DNA from: Lojkania enalia
Lineage: Eukaryota > Ascomycota > Dothideomycetes > Pleosporales
Length of the DNA stretch: 64,000 nucleotides
Assembly: GCA_010094045.1 (NCBI GenBank)
Contig: ML986629.1
Coordinates: forward strand, 124,001 to 188,000
Reading direction: 5' to 3'
Shown: piece after piece, positions 1 to 11,382 of the stretch
Layout of the letters: each line of letters opens with the position of its first letter
Position numbering within the stretch: position 1 is the stretch's first letter
Notes under the pieces: generated by a model
The model's database searches: none
Told to the model about the DNA's origin: nothing
Seen by the model: the letters and a program-made list of their open reading frames with translations, nothing else
Position numbers and translations under genes: made by a program

Positions 1-354
1 AGTGTAGGACTAGCTCGTGTTTGCCTCCACGTCATTTGGGCAAAGAAGGGTGGGAGCATGGCGTAGCTGATTAAATGCAGTAAACAACCCTAGTCGGAAA
101 CCTTGGCTTAAATTCAGCTTCTATGAGTTGTTTAGGGCGGATCTTCGTTGCGGTAATGATTATCTACATACAGGTATGCAACATGAATGCTTCTAGTGTA
201 CGCCTCGTACTCTTCGGTTTTGAGTATCGTTTATCGTGATATTTTCCATTCATAAAGGCTTTAAGGGAAATTAATCCTGCCAAAGATTCTTCAGTTTCGT
301 TCTTGCCCTTTAAATAAGCCATTTTCATGTCCGCCACCCAAACATACAGACGAT
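1..354. other. Intergenic, no feature seen
   Basis: No convincing coding region is visible. This is presumably the upstream region of the gene starting at 355; a short open frame on the minus strand has no recognisable content. Confidence 0.5.
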
Positions 355-1179
355 ATGTTTCCAACCAACGCGAACAATCAGAGAAAGCCGTCAAAATCCC
401 AGAATAACCCTCCCAAATTTTTATCTCTACCCCTCGAAATCCGACTCCTTATCTGCACCTACGTCTTTTACATCCCTACAACTGCTCACTGCCTTCAACG
501 ACACCTCAACATTGGTCTCAAGCGCCTTCATCCAGAGAACCCGTCTCTAGTCCCATCCCTCTGTCTAGTCAACCATCAGCTCCACAACGAGGCCCTTCCA
601 ATATACGTTCAATCCCTCGAGATCGTTCCCCGACGCATAGAAACACTGCCACCTTTCGCAGAATGGTTAGACAAGCACAACCTATTCCGGAGCTTGCTCG
701 TCCTAGACCTAGCACGCTTCGCAACCGAGCATGCCTTCTCATTAGATATAATGGCCTTCCTATCCCGCTGTAGCAACCTACACACTCTTTCCCTTCGCCT
801 CGATGCCCGATCACTCCCCCATCCCGTCCCTCAGGCAACCATCGTCTCCTCCTTCCACCTCACCCTCTTCATATCCCATCCTTCCCTCTCAGCTTTGAGG
901 CTCGCGATTGACCTAAGTCCGCCTCCCTTGCCGCCAGATCCACTTCAAGAGTTATTTGGTATGGTACAGAGTAGGGCTAGGAGAATGGATAATGGGATTA
1001 TGGTTACAAAGATGAGAGTAGGAGGGAGGAGAGCATATACATTCTATGATGGAGTCGAGGGTACAGGTGAAGGGGTGCGGGATTGGCTAATCAAGATGTG
1101 GACTGAAAATGGGAGAAATGTAGAGGTCAAGATGTTGGGGGAGGATCGTGGGTGTAAGTGTGATGGTCATGATGGCTGA
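355..1179 (+). CDS. F-box-like / 2EXR-type fungal protein, function unknown
   Basis: Single-exon frame of 274 residues. Near residues 22-40 it has the motif FLSLPLEIRLLICTYVF, the 'LP-x-E-IR-x-x-IY' start typical of the large F-box-like or 2EXR families of Pezizomycotina. A CLVNHQLHNEALPIYVQS stretch follows, like the 'hR-x-IyxEa-x-x-lY' element usually found after that motif. The rest is leucine-rich and the C-terminus is basic, ending in a short Cys/His tail (CKCDGH). Members of this family are usually annotated only as hypothetical. A link to SCF ubiquitin ligases is possible but is not shown by the sequence. The ATG directly follows a stretch with in-frame stops, so the start looks right. 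Confidence 0.75.
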   Translation: MFPTNANNQRKPSKSQNNPPKFLSLPLEIRLLICTYVFYIPTTAHCLQRHLNIGLKRLHPENPSLVPSLCLVNHQLHNEALPIYVQSLEIVPRRIETLPPFAEWLDKHNLFRSLLVLDLARFATEHAFSLDIMAFLSRCSNLHTLSLRLDARSLPHPVPQATIVSSFHLTLFISHPSLSALRLAIDLSPPPLPPDPLQELFGMVQSRARRMDNGIMVTKMRVGGRRAYTFYDGVEGTGEGVRDWLIKMWTENGRNVEVKMLGEDRGCKCDGHDG

Positions 1180-2626
1180 TTAGACCGAATTTCGTTATAT
1201 TGTGTCTGCGCTGGTGATATTTGAAGATATATCTTGGGATTAACTGTTAGGTGTTTTTTGTGAGAGAATGTGGAAGATGGTAGCAAGTAATGTCTAAAGG
1301 ATATCCGGGAACGCTTAATGTTCTTCGACTTCGTATATCTAACGATTACATATCATTTTTGGATCTCTTTCGCCTGCCTTATCCTGTCATTAAATTAGAT
1401 TTTTATGTATTTTATCATCCTATACAGCTTTCCCTTTGCAAATAAAATCCAGAGAGCACTCATAACTATGACTATCTATACCACCGAGGGGTATAGTAAT
1501 CACCTAGCCTACTCGTGTGCATATATAACGCTTCCAACATATTCTCTTTCTCAATCCCCCGGCAGCATGGATCTACCATTAAGACTCCTACCAACGGACA
1601 ATACTAGGCAAAGGGACTCTCCCCAGAATGGCAAATCCGAAAAGCTCGACTGTCTTTGCTAAAATACGTATTGCATTATCATGGTGCAGCACGCCTAGAT
1701 GCCACCAGCCTCTAAATATTATCATTTCCGACAATCTACAACCCATGAACACTACTCTTTCTCGATCAATAAAGGATAATATTTTAGCTATCCCGACGCA
1801 GTTTCTGAGATAAAAACCTCGGCCACTGACGGCACCAGCATCGACAGTAACGGGACCGAGCGACCCGAAACTTTCGGCACCACCATAGTACCTGATATTC
1901 AGGAACTTTCTTAATCTAGCCTCCCTACCGTCTACCAAATCCATGCGAAGTATTTTGGCATAGATGTCGGATACGAGTGCTTCCATATCTGCGTTCTCGT
2001 CCGAGGAGTGTAGCTCTGGTTGTTGTTCCTGCCCACGGAACATTCTATGGGGACTTCAGGAACTACTTAACGACCAAGGAACCCCAGTATAAAGATGGAG
2101 ACGCAAATTAGTTTGTGAAAAGCAAGGAGGTCAGGTAGAGGAAATTGAGAATAATGGAATCTAGCGATGATATTCGATCATCTTAGACGAGGCGGCTAGA
2201 TGGATAGATAGAAAGGTGTAACTAATGAGGACTCCAGTTTTCTCCACTTGCGCAAGTATCTCATCGTTATTATCCGGTAGGCCTAGTTATTGTCTAGTTT
2301 CGTCTGAAATCTAGCAATTTTAATGGATGACATTGTTGAAAACCACAATTTGTGAGACATCGAAAGAGTAAGATCGAGGAGATAGATGCCCAAAAGTATC
2401 CAAGCAGAATCACTAAGCTGAAAATAAACTAGTTTTTGTCGAAACGAAAAAAATTGGACGGGTACTAGGCACTAAAATGGAAATGAAGATTTGATATGAT
2501 CTAACGTGAAAAGTACAGGCGGTGTGCCTAGGTAGATGGTAGACCAAGCACATGCTTGAAAGCGTACTTGATTCTCAAATTTTATCCAGAAAGTACCGTG
2601 AAGTCCTAAATGACCTGCACAAATAC
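1180..2626. other. Intergenic, with one doubtful 151-codon minus-strand frame
   Basis: Mostly AT-rich non-coding sequence. A minus-strand frame at 1588-2043 (151 codons) starts with a polar segment and contains an MEALVSDIYAKILRMDLVDGRE-like helix, but I recognise no family. It may be a chance frame or one exon of a gene. Nothing convincing lies in 2044-2626. Confidence 0.3.
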
Positions 2627-3625
2627 TTACTGATCATCCGGTAGCCCAATCAGTTCCAATGACAACTTCCACAATTTGTTTTCCTTCTCCTCATCATAGG
2701 CATATGACTCGTACCCCGGATCGATGTCACCGTACCCTTCTGTCGCCGGTGGAGCAACTCCACAATCTTCTAGATAAATGCCGCCCTTGCCCTCTAGGTA
2801 TTTAGCAAGGGCTGCCCATACCGAAGTAGCTGCACCCTGTTCCGCGCTCTTCATGTGCAAGGTGATGGAGTCCATCGATTTATAGGTGTCCATGACCTCT
2901 TTCGCGTAGTGTATTTGAAGCCCCGTCCAGATGGCGCCAGGGTGGAGCGAGAAGCCGTGAAGGTTTTTCTTGCCGTAACGTCGGTCCAGTTCGTTGGCCA
3001 TGTAAATGTTGCATAATTTGGATTGACCATAGCCCCCCTCGGGAGTGTAGATGCCTTCGAGGTTGATGTTGTCGAAATGGACCTGACCCCAGCGGTGACC
3101 TGTCGACGAAACGCAAATGACACGTGACGCAAACTCGGGTGTGGCCGACTTGAGAAGCGTATCCTTAAGGAGCTGGAAAAGGAGGAAGTGGGCGAGGTGG
3201 TTGGTGCCGAATTGGAGCTCGAATCCGTCAGCTGTACGGCCTTCTGGATTCATCATGATGCCAGCGTTGTTCACCAGGATGTTCAATGTGTCGCTTTTTG
3301 CGAGAAACTCTTTAGCGCATTGTCGAACGCTGTTGAGGGAATTCATGTCGAGATGGAGGAGCTCGAGTCGGCCCGGCTCTAAATGATCCCCAAATGCTTT
3401 TTTGCCCTTCTCGAGGTTTCGGACGGCTCCAAATACGTGCATACCAGCCGCTTTGAGCGCAAGGGCTGTAGGTATACCTATTCCCGAGGAGACACCTGTC
3501 ACCAAAGCAACCTTCCCCTGGAGCTTGCCTTCGAGATCATTGTCTCTAACGATTTGGAGAGCGGTTGGACGGGCGTCACCAGGCCCCTTCGTGACCTTGT
3601 GAGCTTCGGCATAAGGCTGAGACAT
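2627..3625 (-). CDS. Short-chain dehydrogenase/reductase (retinol-dehydrogenase/WWOX-like)
   Basis: 332 residues from the ATG at 3625. An in-frame ATG 12 codons upstream gives a poorer N-terminus (NRTLPYSPLSI). The NAD(P)-binding motif TGVSSGIG is near residue 43, the NNAGI motif follows, and the catalytic element is SSTGHRW..YGQSK (Ser, Tyr-x3-Lys). Length and the C-terminal layout (SLHPGAIWTGL) fit fungal SDRs annotated as retinol dehydrogenase or WW-domain-oxidoreductase-like, which reduce or oxidise hydroxyl/keto groups on lipophilic substrates. The real substrate is unknown. The last codons run into GATCA-GTAAGT, a good splice-donor sequence overlapping the stop, so a further 3' exon or an alternatively spliced end cannot be excluded. 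No neighbouring gene suggests a pathway. Confidence 0.85.
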   Translation of the reverse strand: MSQPYAEAHKVTKGPGDARPTALQIVRDNDLEGKLQGKVALVTGVSSGIGIPTALALKAAGMHVFGAVRNLEKGKKAFGDHLEPGRLELLHLDMNSLNSVRQCAKEFLAKSDTLNILVNNAGIMMNPEGRTADGFELQFGTNHLAHFLLFQLLKDTLLKSATPEFASRVICVSSTGHRWGQVHFDNINLEGIYTPEGGYGQSKLCNIYMANELDRRYGKKNLHGFSLHPGAIWTGLQIHYAKEVMDTYKSMDSITLHMKSAEQGAATSVWAALAKYLEGKGGIYLEDCGVAPPATEGYGDIDPGYESYAYDEEKENKLWKLSLELIGLPDDQ

Positions 3626-4537
3626 AATTGATAATGGAGAGTACGGGAGAGTTCGGTTCAAATTATGATATATCTATGGGATTGGGGTAGCTGATACTCA
3701 ATAGATGCGCTGGGACTGATTTGATTTGTTCGAAATGCGAAGAGGACGTGGTTCCCTTTATACTTGCGCTCAGTACCATCTTGTATATACCGGGAACGAG
3801 CCGTTTGAGTATCTGGCTATCTGTTTCCGATAGTTGGCTTAAATCCGTCGTTGAGGGGATTCAATAATTTGTCCGTGCCTAAAGACATTGAGCTGTTACA
3901 TTTTTTTTGATCCGGGGCCCCCGGCCAGAATTACACTGGTAGGTGCACATTTGGTGCACTTGTGCACTTCACCTAAATCTAGAATGCACTTACGCGACGG
4001 AGTTAACACCAATGCACTTTTGGATTTCCCCGCAACATGTAACGTATTCTTAACGGAGTTTACAACTGTGGTATTCATTTGGGGCGATTCAACTACGACT
4101 TGCACCGAGGAAACTTTATGCGAGAAAGGCTCAGTCAGAGATTGGATGCATGATATCAGCAAGAGTCAGCGAGATGGAGGTACTAGTGCACCGGCAGAGC
4201 AGCTACAAAATGAATAATTGACTGAAATGCTATATTGCGGCATCTGTAAGCATCCATACATTTTCCGCATTTAGATGGTCTTTAAGAAAACCATTCATTC
4301 AGTCAAGGTTTGAGGGTCTCCAGATAATTACCGAATTCGAATGATCTTCCAGCAGCTACCGGTCCATCCAAGATGTGAAGGTATTATAATATCGCCGCAG
4401 CATTAATAGGGTGTAGAAGCCAAAAGTCTCGCCCATCAAAATTGTAATCAAGTCCAGCCATCGGACTTATGGATCTTATGAATTGTGTGATAAGAAGACT
4501 GGTATCCTTAGGTTTTCGTAAAGTCGTGGTGGCCGGT
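3626..4537. other. Intergenic, no gene seen
   Basis: Contains the likely promoter of the minus-strand dehydrogenase (just above 3625) and the region downstream of the coiled-coil gene. Short frames on both strands at 3888-4217 mirror one another and have no protein-like features. Confidence 0.45.
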
Positions 4538-5129
4538 TCACTGGGCCTTCTCTCCCTCCTGGCTCTGGGCGGTACGGGGCCGATCTACCAGGACATATTC
4601 AGTGCTGTTGTAAGATGCGGGGGTCTCTGGCAGCGCACCTGGCATAGTGTTTGCTGCCCGTGTATCGGCGACTAATTTCTGGCGCTGGGCTAGGGGACTG
4701 GCGGGTTCTCCTATCCGCGCCTTGTCATCATCTGCAAACGCACCCTGGACCGGAGTCCGGCGCTGGCTGTTCTTGCGGTTCGGGGGGGATGATCGAGCTT
4801 GCTTGAGCCGCTCTTCGGTCTCGCGGAGACGGGCTTCCAGAGCCTCGAGCTCCTGGGCGTGGGAGGAGACAGCTTGCTTCCTAAGGCTGGTCAGTCGGAG
4901 CCTAGGCAGGGGCAACACGCGAGAAATTTACTTTTGGTGTATATTCCTGTCCATGTCGAGTAGGTCGAGCCCTCCGTCGAGCTTGAACAGATCTTCTAGC
5001 TCGTCGGAGAAGTTACGGGCTAGGGTCCTGCAGCGATCGGTGAGGTTCCGCGGAAGGATAGTGGACGGGTGGGAGCTCTTACGACTGAGGGCGGCCGGTT
5101 GGCTTCCACCCGCGGTCTGGGTCTTGCAT
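4538..5129 (-). CDS. Conserved-looking coiled-coil protein, 5' end uncertain
   Basis: The 3' exon (4538-4886) encodes a heptad-rich segment (SSHAQELEALEARLRETE, then ERLKQA) followed by a polar, proline-rich tail ending in EGEKAQ. A 45-nt intron (4887-4931; GTAAAT..CTGACCAG) joins it in frame to an upstream exon encoding RCRTLARNFSDELEDLF and a leucine-rich segment. Further upstream two models work. In one, the frame simply reads on through SRKSSHPSTILPRNL with the start unknown. In the other, the ATG at 5129 is joined through a 55-nt intron (GTAAGA..GCTGCAG) that falls in the correct phase. The helical content suggests a dimeric or scaffold protein. I do not recognise the family and infer no function. 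It is divergent from the bromodomain gene. Confidence 0.6.
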
Positions 5130-5550
5130 GTTGGATTCTCGAGAGGTGTCTGGAGGCAGCGCAGCGTCAGGGACGCAGCAGCAAGCAGCGTAAGTGTATA
5201 GTGCTCTCCGGGAGATGGTCCGAATAGGAGACTAGAGGAAAGATAGGGAGCAGGATGGGTCGAAGGTGAGGGCGAGGGCGAAGTGGTGTTTCGCTACCGG
5301 AGACGCAAGCGGAACAAGCCCGGAATTCAAGGACGACTTAACATGCGCGCAACTAGAAAGAGATGATAGGAGGGGCGGGCATGGTTTGGCCGTCCTCCGG
5401 CTGCAATATGAGGAGGCCGCTGGCGGGGGGAGATAATCTTATGGAAAAGGAGGCGTACCTGGACTGGGACCATGCACATGCACGTACCATGGCGTTGCTC
5501 CCCGCCCATCGCAACGCATTACATATCTGGTCTGCGCCCAAGCAGATCGG

Positions 5551-5625
5551 CAGCAGCAGCAGCAGCAGCAGCAGAAGCAGCAGCAACAACAACAGCAACA
5601 AGGACAACAGCGACAACAACAACAA
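5551..5625 (+). repeat. CAG/CAA trinucleotide microsatellite
   Basis: Seven CAG units, then AAG, then mixed CAG and CAA units with occasional interruptions (AAGGA, CGA), about 75 nt in all. It lies about 335 nt upstream of the proposed start of the bromodomain protein, probably in the promoter or 5' leader. Such tracts are length-variable in fungi. Confidence 0.9.
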
Positions 5626-5720
5626 TAAAATCAAGCGGCCTTTGCAGGGGCAAGTAGGAAGCTCACAACGGCCTCACGGCTCTCCTTTCATCGCTGCGTC
5701 ACCGAGCCTCCCCCACTGCG

Positions 5721-5750
5721 CCTGCCTGTGCCTGCCTGTGCCTGCCTGTG
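5721..5750 (+). repeat. Three perfect tandem copies of CCTGCCTGTG
   Basis: Positions 5721-5730, 5731-5740 and 5741-5750 are identical decamers, preceded by a partial copy. They lie in the likely 5' region of the bromodomain gene. Confidence 0.9.
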
Positions 5751-5960
5751 CCGATGCCCGTGCTGCCCAGCCCCGAGCGTCGATCGCGGCCGGGGTGCTG
5801 ATTGGCCAGCCTCCGGCCCCCTTCGCAGGCACGCCGGAGCCGTTGGTGCATACCGTCGCAGAAACACCAGAGACCTCCACGACCCGCCAAAAATATTCCA
5901 TCACCCCCCGCGCAACCCCGTCGCTCAAAACCCGCGTCCTCGCCCCCGCCATCTCTCCCG

Positions 5961-8762
5961 ATGCTTGCGACACCCGCAGGCTCATCGTGAGTGCAGTCCT
6001 TCGCCGTGCTGGCGCCTCTTTCGCCCTCAGCTCGCCGTCGCCCGCGTGCCCCCGACCATCGCCAGCGGTGCCGGGTGATGAATACTAGCCTGACCGCCTA
6101 CACCCACCTCGAGTCGCTGCTGCTGTTCCAGTCCCTCGTCGTCCATGGCATAGAACCACCCGCCTTCAGCAGGATCTCCGAGCTGCTGAAGAACAACCCC
6201 CAGATCCGAGGACACAGCCGTTTCGAGAGCGGCCGTCTGAGCCCTGATGCCCTGCGCAACCTCTACCTGCATCTGTTAAAGGAGGAGATCAAGAGTGAGC
6301 GCCAAGATGACGCGTCCGATGTCGATGGCCAGAGTGGAGAGCGTAGGAACATGCGAAAGCGAAAGGCTCCCAGCCCCAGCCCGCCGACCGCCCAAGAAGC
6401 ATCCCGGCGTAGGGATCTCATTCCAAAGCTCGTCAACAGGTTATATGCCCGCTACCGGACTGCAATCACGAATCAGATCAGAGAGGATGAGCAGAAATAT
6501 GAGCGCCTGCAGAGGGAGCTGCAAGAGATTGAATGCGGTGAATGGGACAGTCACTTGCGGGAGCGGGTCAAGGGCAAGTCTCCAAAACCTAGTAGCCCAG
6601 GCCTCGCCAGAAGATCGCCTCCACTTCCCCAGAAGCAACTCACTCCCGGTCCTGGAACTCAGCTGGCAGTACAGGACGGCTTGCCACCCGGATCTCCATC
6701 CGACAACATCCAAATTCCTGACGGTCCGCAACTAACCGGCATGGGGAATCAGAAATCGGCCCCCCAAAATGGGCAGATACTTGCAGACCGAAATACAAAG
6801 ATTCCTACCGTATCTCCCCGCAATGAGCCGACGCAGACGCAGACGCCGTCTACACCGCAACCAATCTTAGGACCCGCGCCGACTCCACAACAAAGCCGCG
6901 GACCCCAGGTTGTCATACCTCCTCCAAGATTTTCGTCCTCGCAGCTTACGGTTGCCGGGCCCAATGGCGCTCCCTCTCATACACATCGCTCACCGTATCC
7001 TCCGCCTACATCACAAGGCCAAGGCCAGATCCCCCAAGAAGTGCCACCCTCTGCAACTCCGCACGCACCAGGTCAGCTCTCTCAACCTCACACGCAAACC
7101 CCAGTTCCGATTGCGCCTCCCCCTGCCGCTCCGGCTCACTCCCAAACTATCCAGCCTCTTGGAGGGAATGGCGTGCCACAATATGGTCCCATGTCAGGTC
7201 CGTCTCCACAATTCTCTCCTACGCAGCAAAGATACCCTGGACCACACCCCAACCTCACCGATCCGCAGTCACCTGGTGTTCAAACACCGCAGCAGCAAAG
7301 GGCTTTGTTCCCTGCTCCTAGTCAACCAGCATATCCGCCTCCACAGCAACCCCAGGCTGGCCAGCTACCTCCAGGGGGTGTCATGCTACCTCCGTTCCAG
7401 GTATCCCTACAAGATCCATCACGTGCGCAGCATCAGCCCGATCCGCTGCATCACGCACAAGTCGCCACTCCCATGAATAACCGACAGCTATCTGCTAAGA
7501 CTGCGTCTCCAGCAGGTTCTTTCGGAGCGGGTGTTGCGCCATTCTACCCCCCAACCAGCCAAGGGAGATCCTCCTTGTCCACCCCTTTAAGCGTGCACAC
7601 TCCCCTTAGTGTGCCCGTGACTCCCAGGTCTGCCAAGACTCTATGGAAGCCTTCTGCAAAGAATTTGGCTACACCTCTAGTCCCACGACCAGAGGTCAAC
7701 CCAATCGACGACTTACCGTCTCTTCAACAACCAAAGCAAAGCCAGCAAAAAGTTAAGGCTACAAAGAAGCCAAGATCTAAGGCTAAACTTAAGGATAAGG
7801 TTGAAGCAGAATCCGCGGCCGAACCCGTAGCTGAACCGGAAACGACAGAGGGTCATACGCCAGGGGCAGGAAATCTTCAAAGTCGCACGCGCCGAAAGGC
7901 TCCAGCTAGGCGAACGAGACTTGGCAGCATAACGTCCTCTCAGGCAGGGGGGTCCAATCGAGATCGAAGTCGTAGCCAGTCGATCGTTTCACATACGGAA
8001 ACGGTTGCAGCCGACAATGAGTCTCAAGCGGGTTACCATGTTAAGACTGAGCCCGGTACTTCGGTTGATGTAATCGAAGAAGAATCTGTAGGAACACTTT
8101 CGCAACATTCAACATCACGTGGTCGAGGTCGGATGATGAAATCATTCCACTCTAGTAAGCGAAAGCGCGACGCTCGCGAACCTTCTGTAGCCGATTCCGA
8201 AGATCAGCCCAGCACCCCCGGTCTGCCGAGAACCATTATTGCGCCTCGCCATTTTTCACGAATGTGTAATCCGATTATGAATGATATTACCTCCCACAAG
8301 CATGCATCGATATTCACCACTGCGGTAAGAGCCAAGGATGCGGAGGGCTACTACGACATAATCAAGCGACCAACAGATCTGAGGTCCATTCAAAAGGCCA
8401 TCAATGCGGGCACCAAGCTCGTGACCACCGCAGCTAACGATACACCTACAGGCAGCCCGGGAGGAAGTGGTGGCATCATAGAGCTCCCCATGACTACCGA
8501 CGTCATACCTCCAAAAGCTATTGTCAACTCTGCTCAGCTCGAGAGGGAGTTGATGAGGATGTTCGTCAATGCAGTCATGTTCAATGCGGGAGAAGAGGGG
8601 GTTGTTGAGGACACGAGGGAAATGTTTGAGAATGTACAACACAGCGTTTCCAATTGGCGGAGCATTGAGCCCACGAGCGGGAGGCTCGAAGTCGAGGAGA
8701 CACCGCCTGTGGCTGCGCCGGAGGAGGAAGCCCCAGCAGCTGCGAAGCGGAGGAAAGTGTGA
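5961..8762 (+). CDS. Bromodomain protein, BRD8/Bdc1-like (NuA4-type acetyltransferase subunit candidate)
   Basis: Preferred model: exon 1 5961-5986 (MLATPAGS...), a 102-nt intron (GTGAGT..ATACTAG), exon 2 6089-8762; 899 residues reading SSLTAYTHLESLLLFQSL in phase. The alternative start is the ATG at 6078, inside that intron, giving MNTSLTAYTHLE and 894 residues. An N-terminal helical region with a basic patch (MRKRKAPSP) is followed by a coiled coil near residues 140-180. A very long Pro/Gln/Ser-rich disordered middle comes next, then a Lys/Arg-rich segment. The C-terminal bromodomain (about residues 725-860) has IFTTAVRAKDAEGYYDIIKRP, DLRSIQKAI and MFVNAVMFNAG. A roughly 40-residue Gly/Thr-rich insertion separates the bromodomain helices. 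The layout resembles BRD8 and S. pombe Bdc1, which read acetyl-lysine in NuA4/TIP60-type complexes. Membership in such a complex here is inferred. Confidence 0.88.
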
Positions 8763-9239
8763 AATGCGGAAAACGAAAACTTTCGTATACACTGAGGAAT
8801 GTGTAATAGTTAGAATAGTAGTAGTATCTTGATATCCACCCAAATTTTTATTTCTAAGCTGCTATTGGCCCGTTGGCTTACCCGATCCGTCAACCTACCT
8901 ATGTCACGTGCCGCTTTGTATTGTCGTACGAGTCCGTCTTTGCATGTCCGTAGGTGGTTTGGAATTGCTAATGATGGAGTGCTAGATCGCTCTCTGTGTT
9001 GTGTATTTCATGGCTTTCATCTTCATTTTTATTTTTATTTTTATTTTTTTTTTTTTTTTTCTTAATTCATTTGCTATCACGTTGGTGTCTCTGATGCCCC
9101 AGGATGGATCCCGTGACCCCTAAATTGGCCTCCTCTTGCGAATTCTGTCAACACCGCCAGCGTCCTTGCCGCCGCTTCTTTTGTATCACGCTCGCATACG
9201 TTGCGGATAATGGAATTCGTAGTTTATGGACGCGTAGGC

Positions 9240-9254
9240 GGGGGGGGGGGGGGG
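9240..9254 (+). repeat. Poly-G tract (15 G)
   Basis: Fifteen consecutive G directly seen, in a purine-rich stretch downstream of the bromodomain gene. Confidence 0.9.
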
Positions 9255-10289
9255 CGGCTTCCGCTGGTTGCGTGTGTGTTGGATATGAAGAGGAGAGATG
9301 AAGGATGTAGGGCTGGTGGATGTGGGCTGGGGCTGCGGGTGAGGTTTTATGGTTTTCGCCGGTAGCGCGTAGATGTAGAGGGAGGGAATATGATCGGAGA
9401 ACGGGCGTGGGGAGGAGTGATCGAGGGCTGGACGTGGGACGGGTGTAAGGCTTCTGGTTGAGGGAGTCGTGGTTTGGGATGTATGTGCGGAGTGCGGTTG
9501 AGATTTGGTGGTTTTTGCTAGATACGTGTTCAGTGAGGTGAATCGATTGGGGAGACGGGATCGGGATGATGACGCGTTCGAGTTGAGTGAGGCGCATGCG
9601 TATAGGTGAGAGACTCGGGGTTGGGGATGTGCGTGGGGGAGGTGCCGTTGAGATTGAGTACTTTTTGCTACTCTTCGCTGGTTACGTTCAGGGGGAAACA
9701 ATCGAAAGTCGTTTTCCAGTCGAGGAGTGATGAAGCGCAGGACGTGAGGGCGTAGGATCCTCGTTAAAAGGACATGAGACTGGAGCTATGGTTATCAAGT
9801 ACGGTTAGGGCTTTGTATCTTCGCTGCTTGTATACGGGCTTTAAAACGTGGGTATACGTTGAATGGGTAGGAAAAGGTTCTTTGAAGCATCTACCGTTCC
9901 CGCTGCGTTGGAAAAGCGGTACGTTTTGCTAGAAATCGATGAGCCGAAAGCCTTGCTCGGACAAGACACTTCGCGAGTTGAAGAGGATTTGTGCTCGCAA
10001 TATAGCCTCCTATCCCAAAAGCGGTTTTGGGATTAGCTGGCTACATACTGTAAGTTAACTGCAACACTCAGCAATTCTAGGTGCTGATATCGCTGAGCTG
10101 GGGTGTTCTCTCGGAGCTAACAGAGCACTGTATGTCTTGGTGTCATGTTGTGGTTAGGGGCTGACGGGCTGCCACGGTCTGTTAGCTCGGACACAATGGG
10201 GTAATGGTCGCCGCTATGTTTCGGATCCGGGTTCCCAGAATGTTTTCGGACGCCGTGGTCGACGTTTCGGGCATCGCTTATGTTCAACT

Positions 10290-10500
10290 GAGCCCTAGGG
10301 GAAGGAATGCTTAGGCCTAATAGTGCCCAGCGTGAGCAAATGCTAGCATCTAATGAAGTTTTCCTCTAAGTTCGACGTGAACAAGTGTTCGCATCTAATA
10401 ATGTTTGCGCGGTGTTCGTGCCTTGCTGAGCTCGACGTATGAGTGGGTCTCCGCATCCAACTGAGCCCAACGCAAACAAATATCAGCATCCAACTTCTTT
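10290..10500 (+). repeat. Diverged short tandem repeat region
   Basis: The words GCATCTAAT (twice), GCATCCAACT (twice) and AGCATCTAATGAAG recur at roughly 40-60 nt spacing. They are flanked by related AGCCCAACGC/AGCCCTAGGG/GTGCCCAGCGTGAGCAAATG and AACGCAAACAAATATC elements. This looks like a decayed tandem repeat of about 50-60 nt units; the unit boundaries are uncertain. Confidence 0.45.
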
Positions 10501-11352
10501 TCCTCCAACATTACCACAGTACCGCATCGCTAAATAAGCCATCAAAAAGTATGACGCCGCAAAGTACTCACATCTCGCCTTTGACACTCCATCCTTCACT
10601 CACTCCGCCCCCGTAGCCTCTCAAGCGTTCACTAGCCACCCTCCCCACAAACAAACCAAATAGACCTATCCTACCTAACTTCCTATGTAAAATAAAATGT
10701 TTGAATACCTCAGGCAAATTTCGTTAGGCTCCTCTGATTTGTCGCCCAGCACCAGAAGCCAAGCGGGCGGGAAGAATCTATTCCGGAATGGGGAGATATC
10801 GGATTTCGAAACCGCATGGGCACGGGAGGAAGTTAGGCCGTATGAGCGCATGCGTATGCAGTTGGTAAGGTCATCATCGTACGATCTTGACTAATTAGTA
10901 CTCGGGCCCATATCATCAGGGATAGAATGGGGGTTTTGGCGACATTTTCTTTTTCAATATTCTTGCCAATTATTCCATATGAAGGATAGACAGATTATGA
11001 AATATTTAAAGCCATTGAGAGTATAGATTGTTGATTATTCGATAAATATTAAGAGACAATCTTGCGTGCTAAGAAATCTAGAGCTAGGTTGGTGAGTGCC
11101 CCGAAACGACGAGCTTGGTTCTATATAAAGGGTGCTGATTCCGGAAAAGGATATATTAGCACTTAATCTCTCTGCTCATTTATAATACAACTAAGGTTCC
11201 GTAGATGTCTCGATTAGAATAGCATTCAGCTGCTATATAATTCTTTGTTAAAGTGATCAATTTTAAGCAGACGTTGGGAATATAGAGTCGATTTCTTAGC
11301 ACTCTACTAAAAGATATAAAACAAATTTATTCTATTCAGATGCTTATTATCC

Positions 11353-11382
11353 TTTTTTTTTTTTTTTTTTTTTTAAAAAAAA
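11353..11382 (+). repeat. T22-A8 homopolymer junction
   Basis: Twenty-two T followed directly by eight A. It is one of several A/T homopolymer tracts in the gene-poor region. Confidence 0.85.

Larger units (their letters stand above)
5130..5960. promoter_or_regulatory. Divergent intergenic/5' leader region with microsatellites
   Basis: About 0.8 kb separates the minus-strand coiled-coil gene from the plus-strand bromodomain gene, so it probably holds both promoters and the 5' leader of the latter. It carries a CAG/CAA tract and three perfect copies of a decamer (listed separately). A 241-codon plus-strand frame crosses it, but its composition follows from the repeats, so I do not treat it as a protein. 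Confidence 0.5.

Noticed and set aside
5363..6088. 241-codon plus-strand frame ahead of the bromodomain gene
   Set aside because: Its Ser/Asn runs come from the CAG/CAA microsatellite; it overlaps the likely leader and intron, and no motif supports it.
9148..9701. Two overlapping minus-strand frames of 149 and 171 codons
   Set aside because: Both are open only because the plus strand is strongly purine-biased; the products are low-complexity Pro/Ser/Thr/His sequence.
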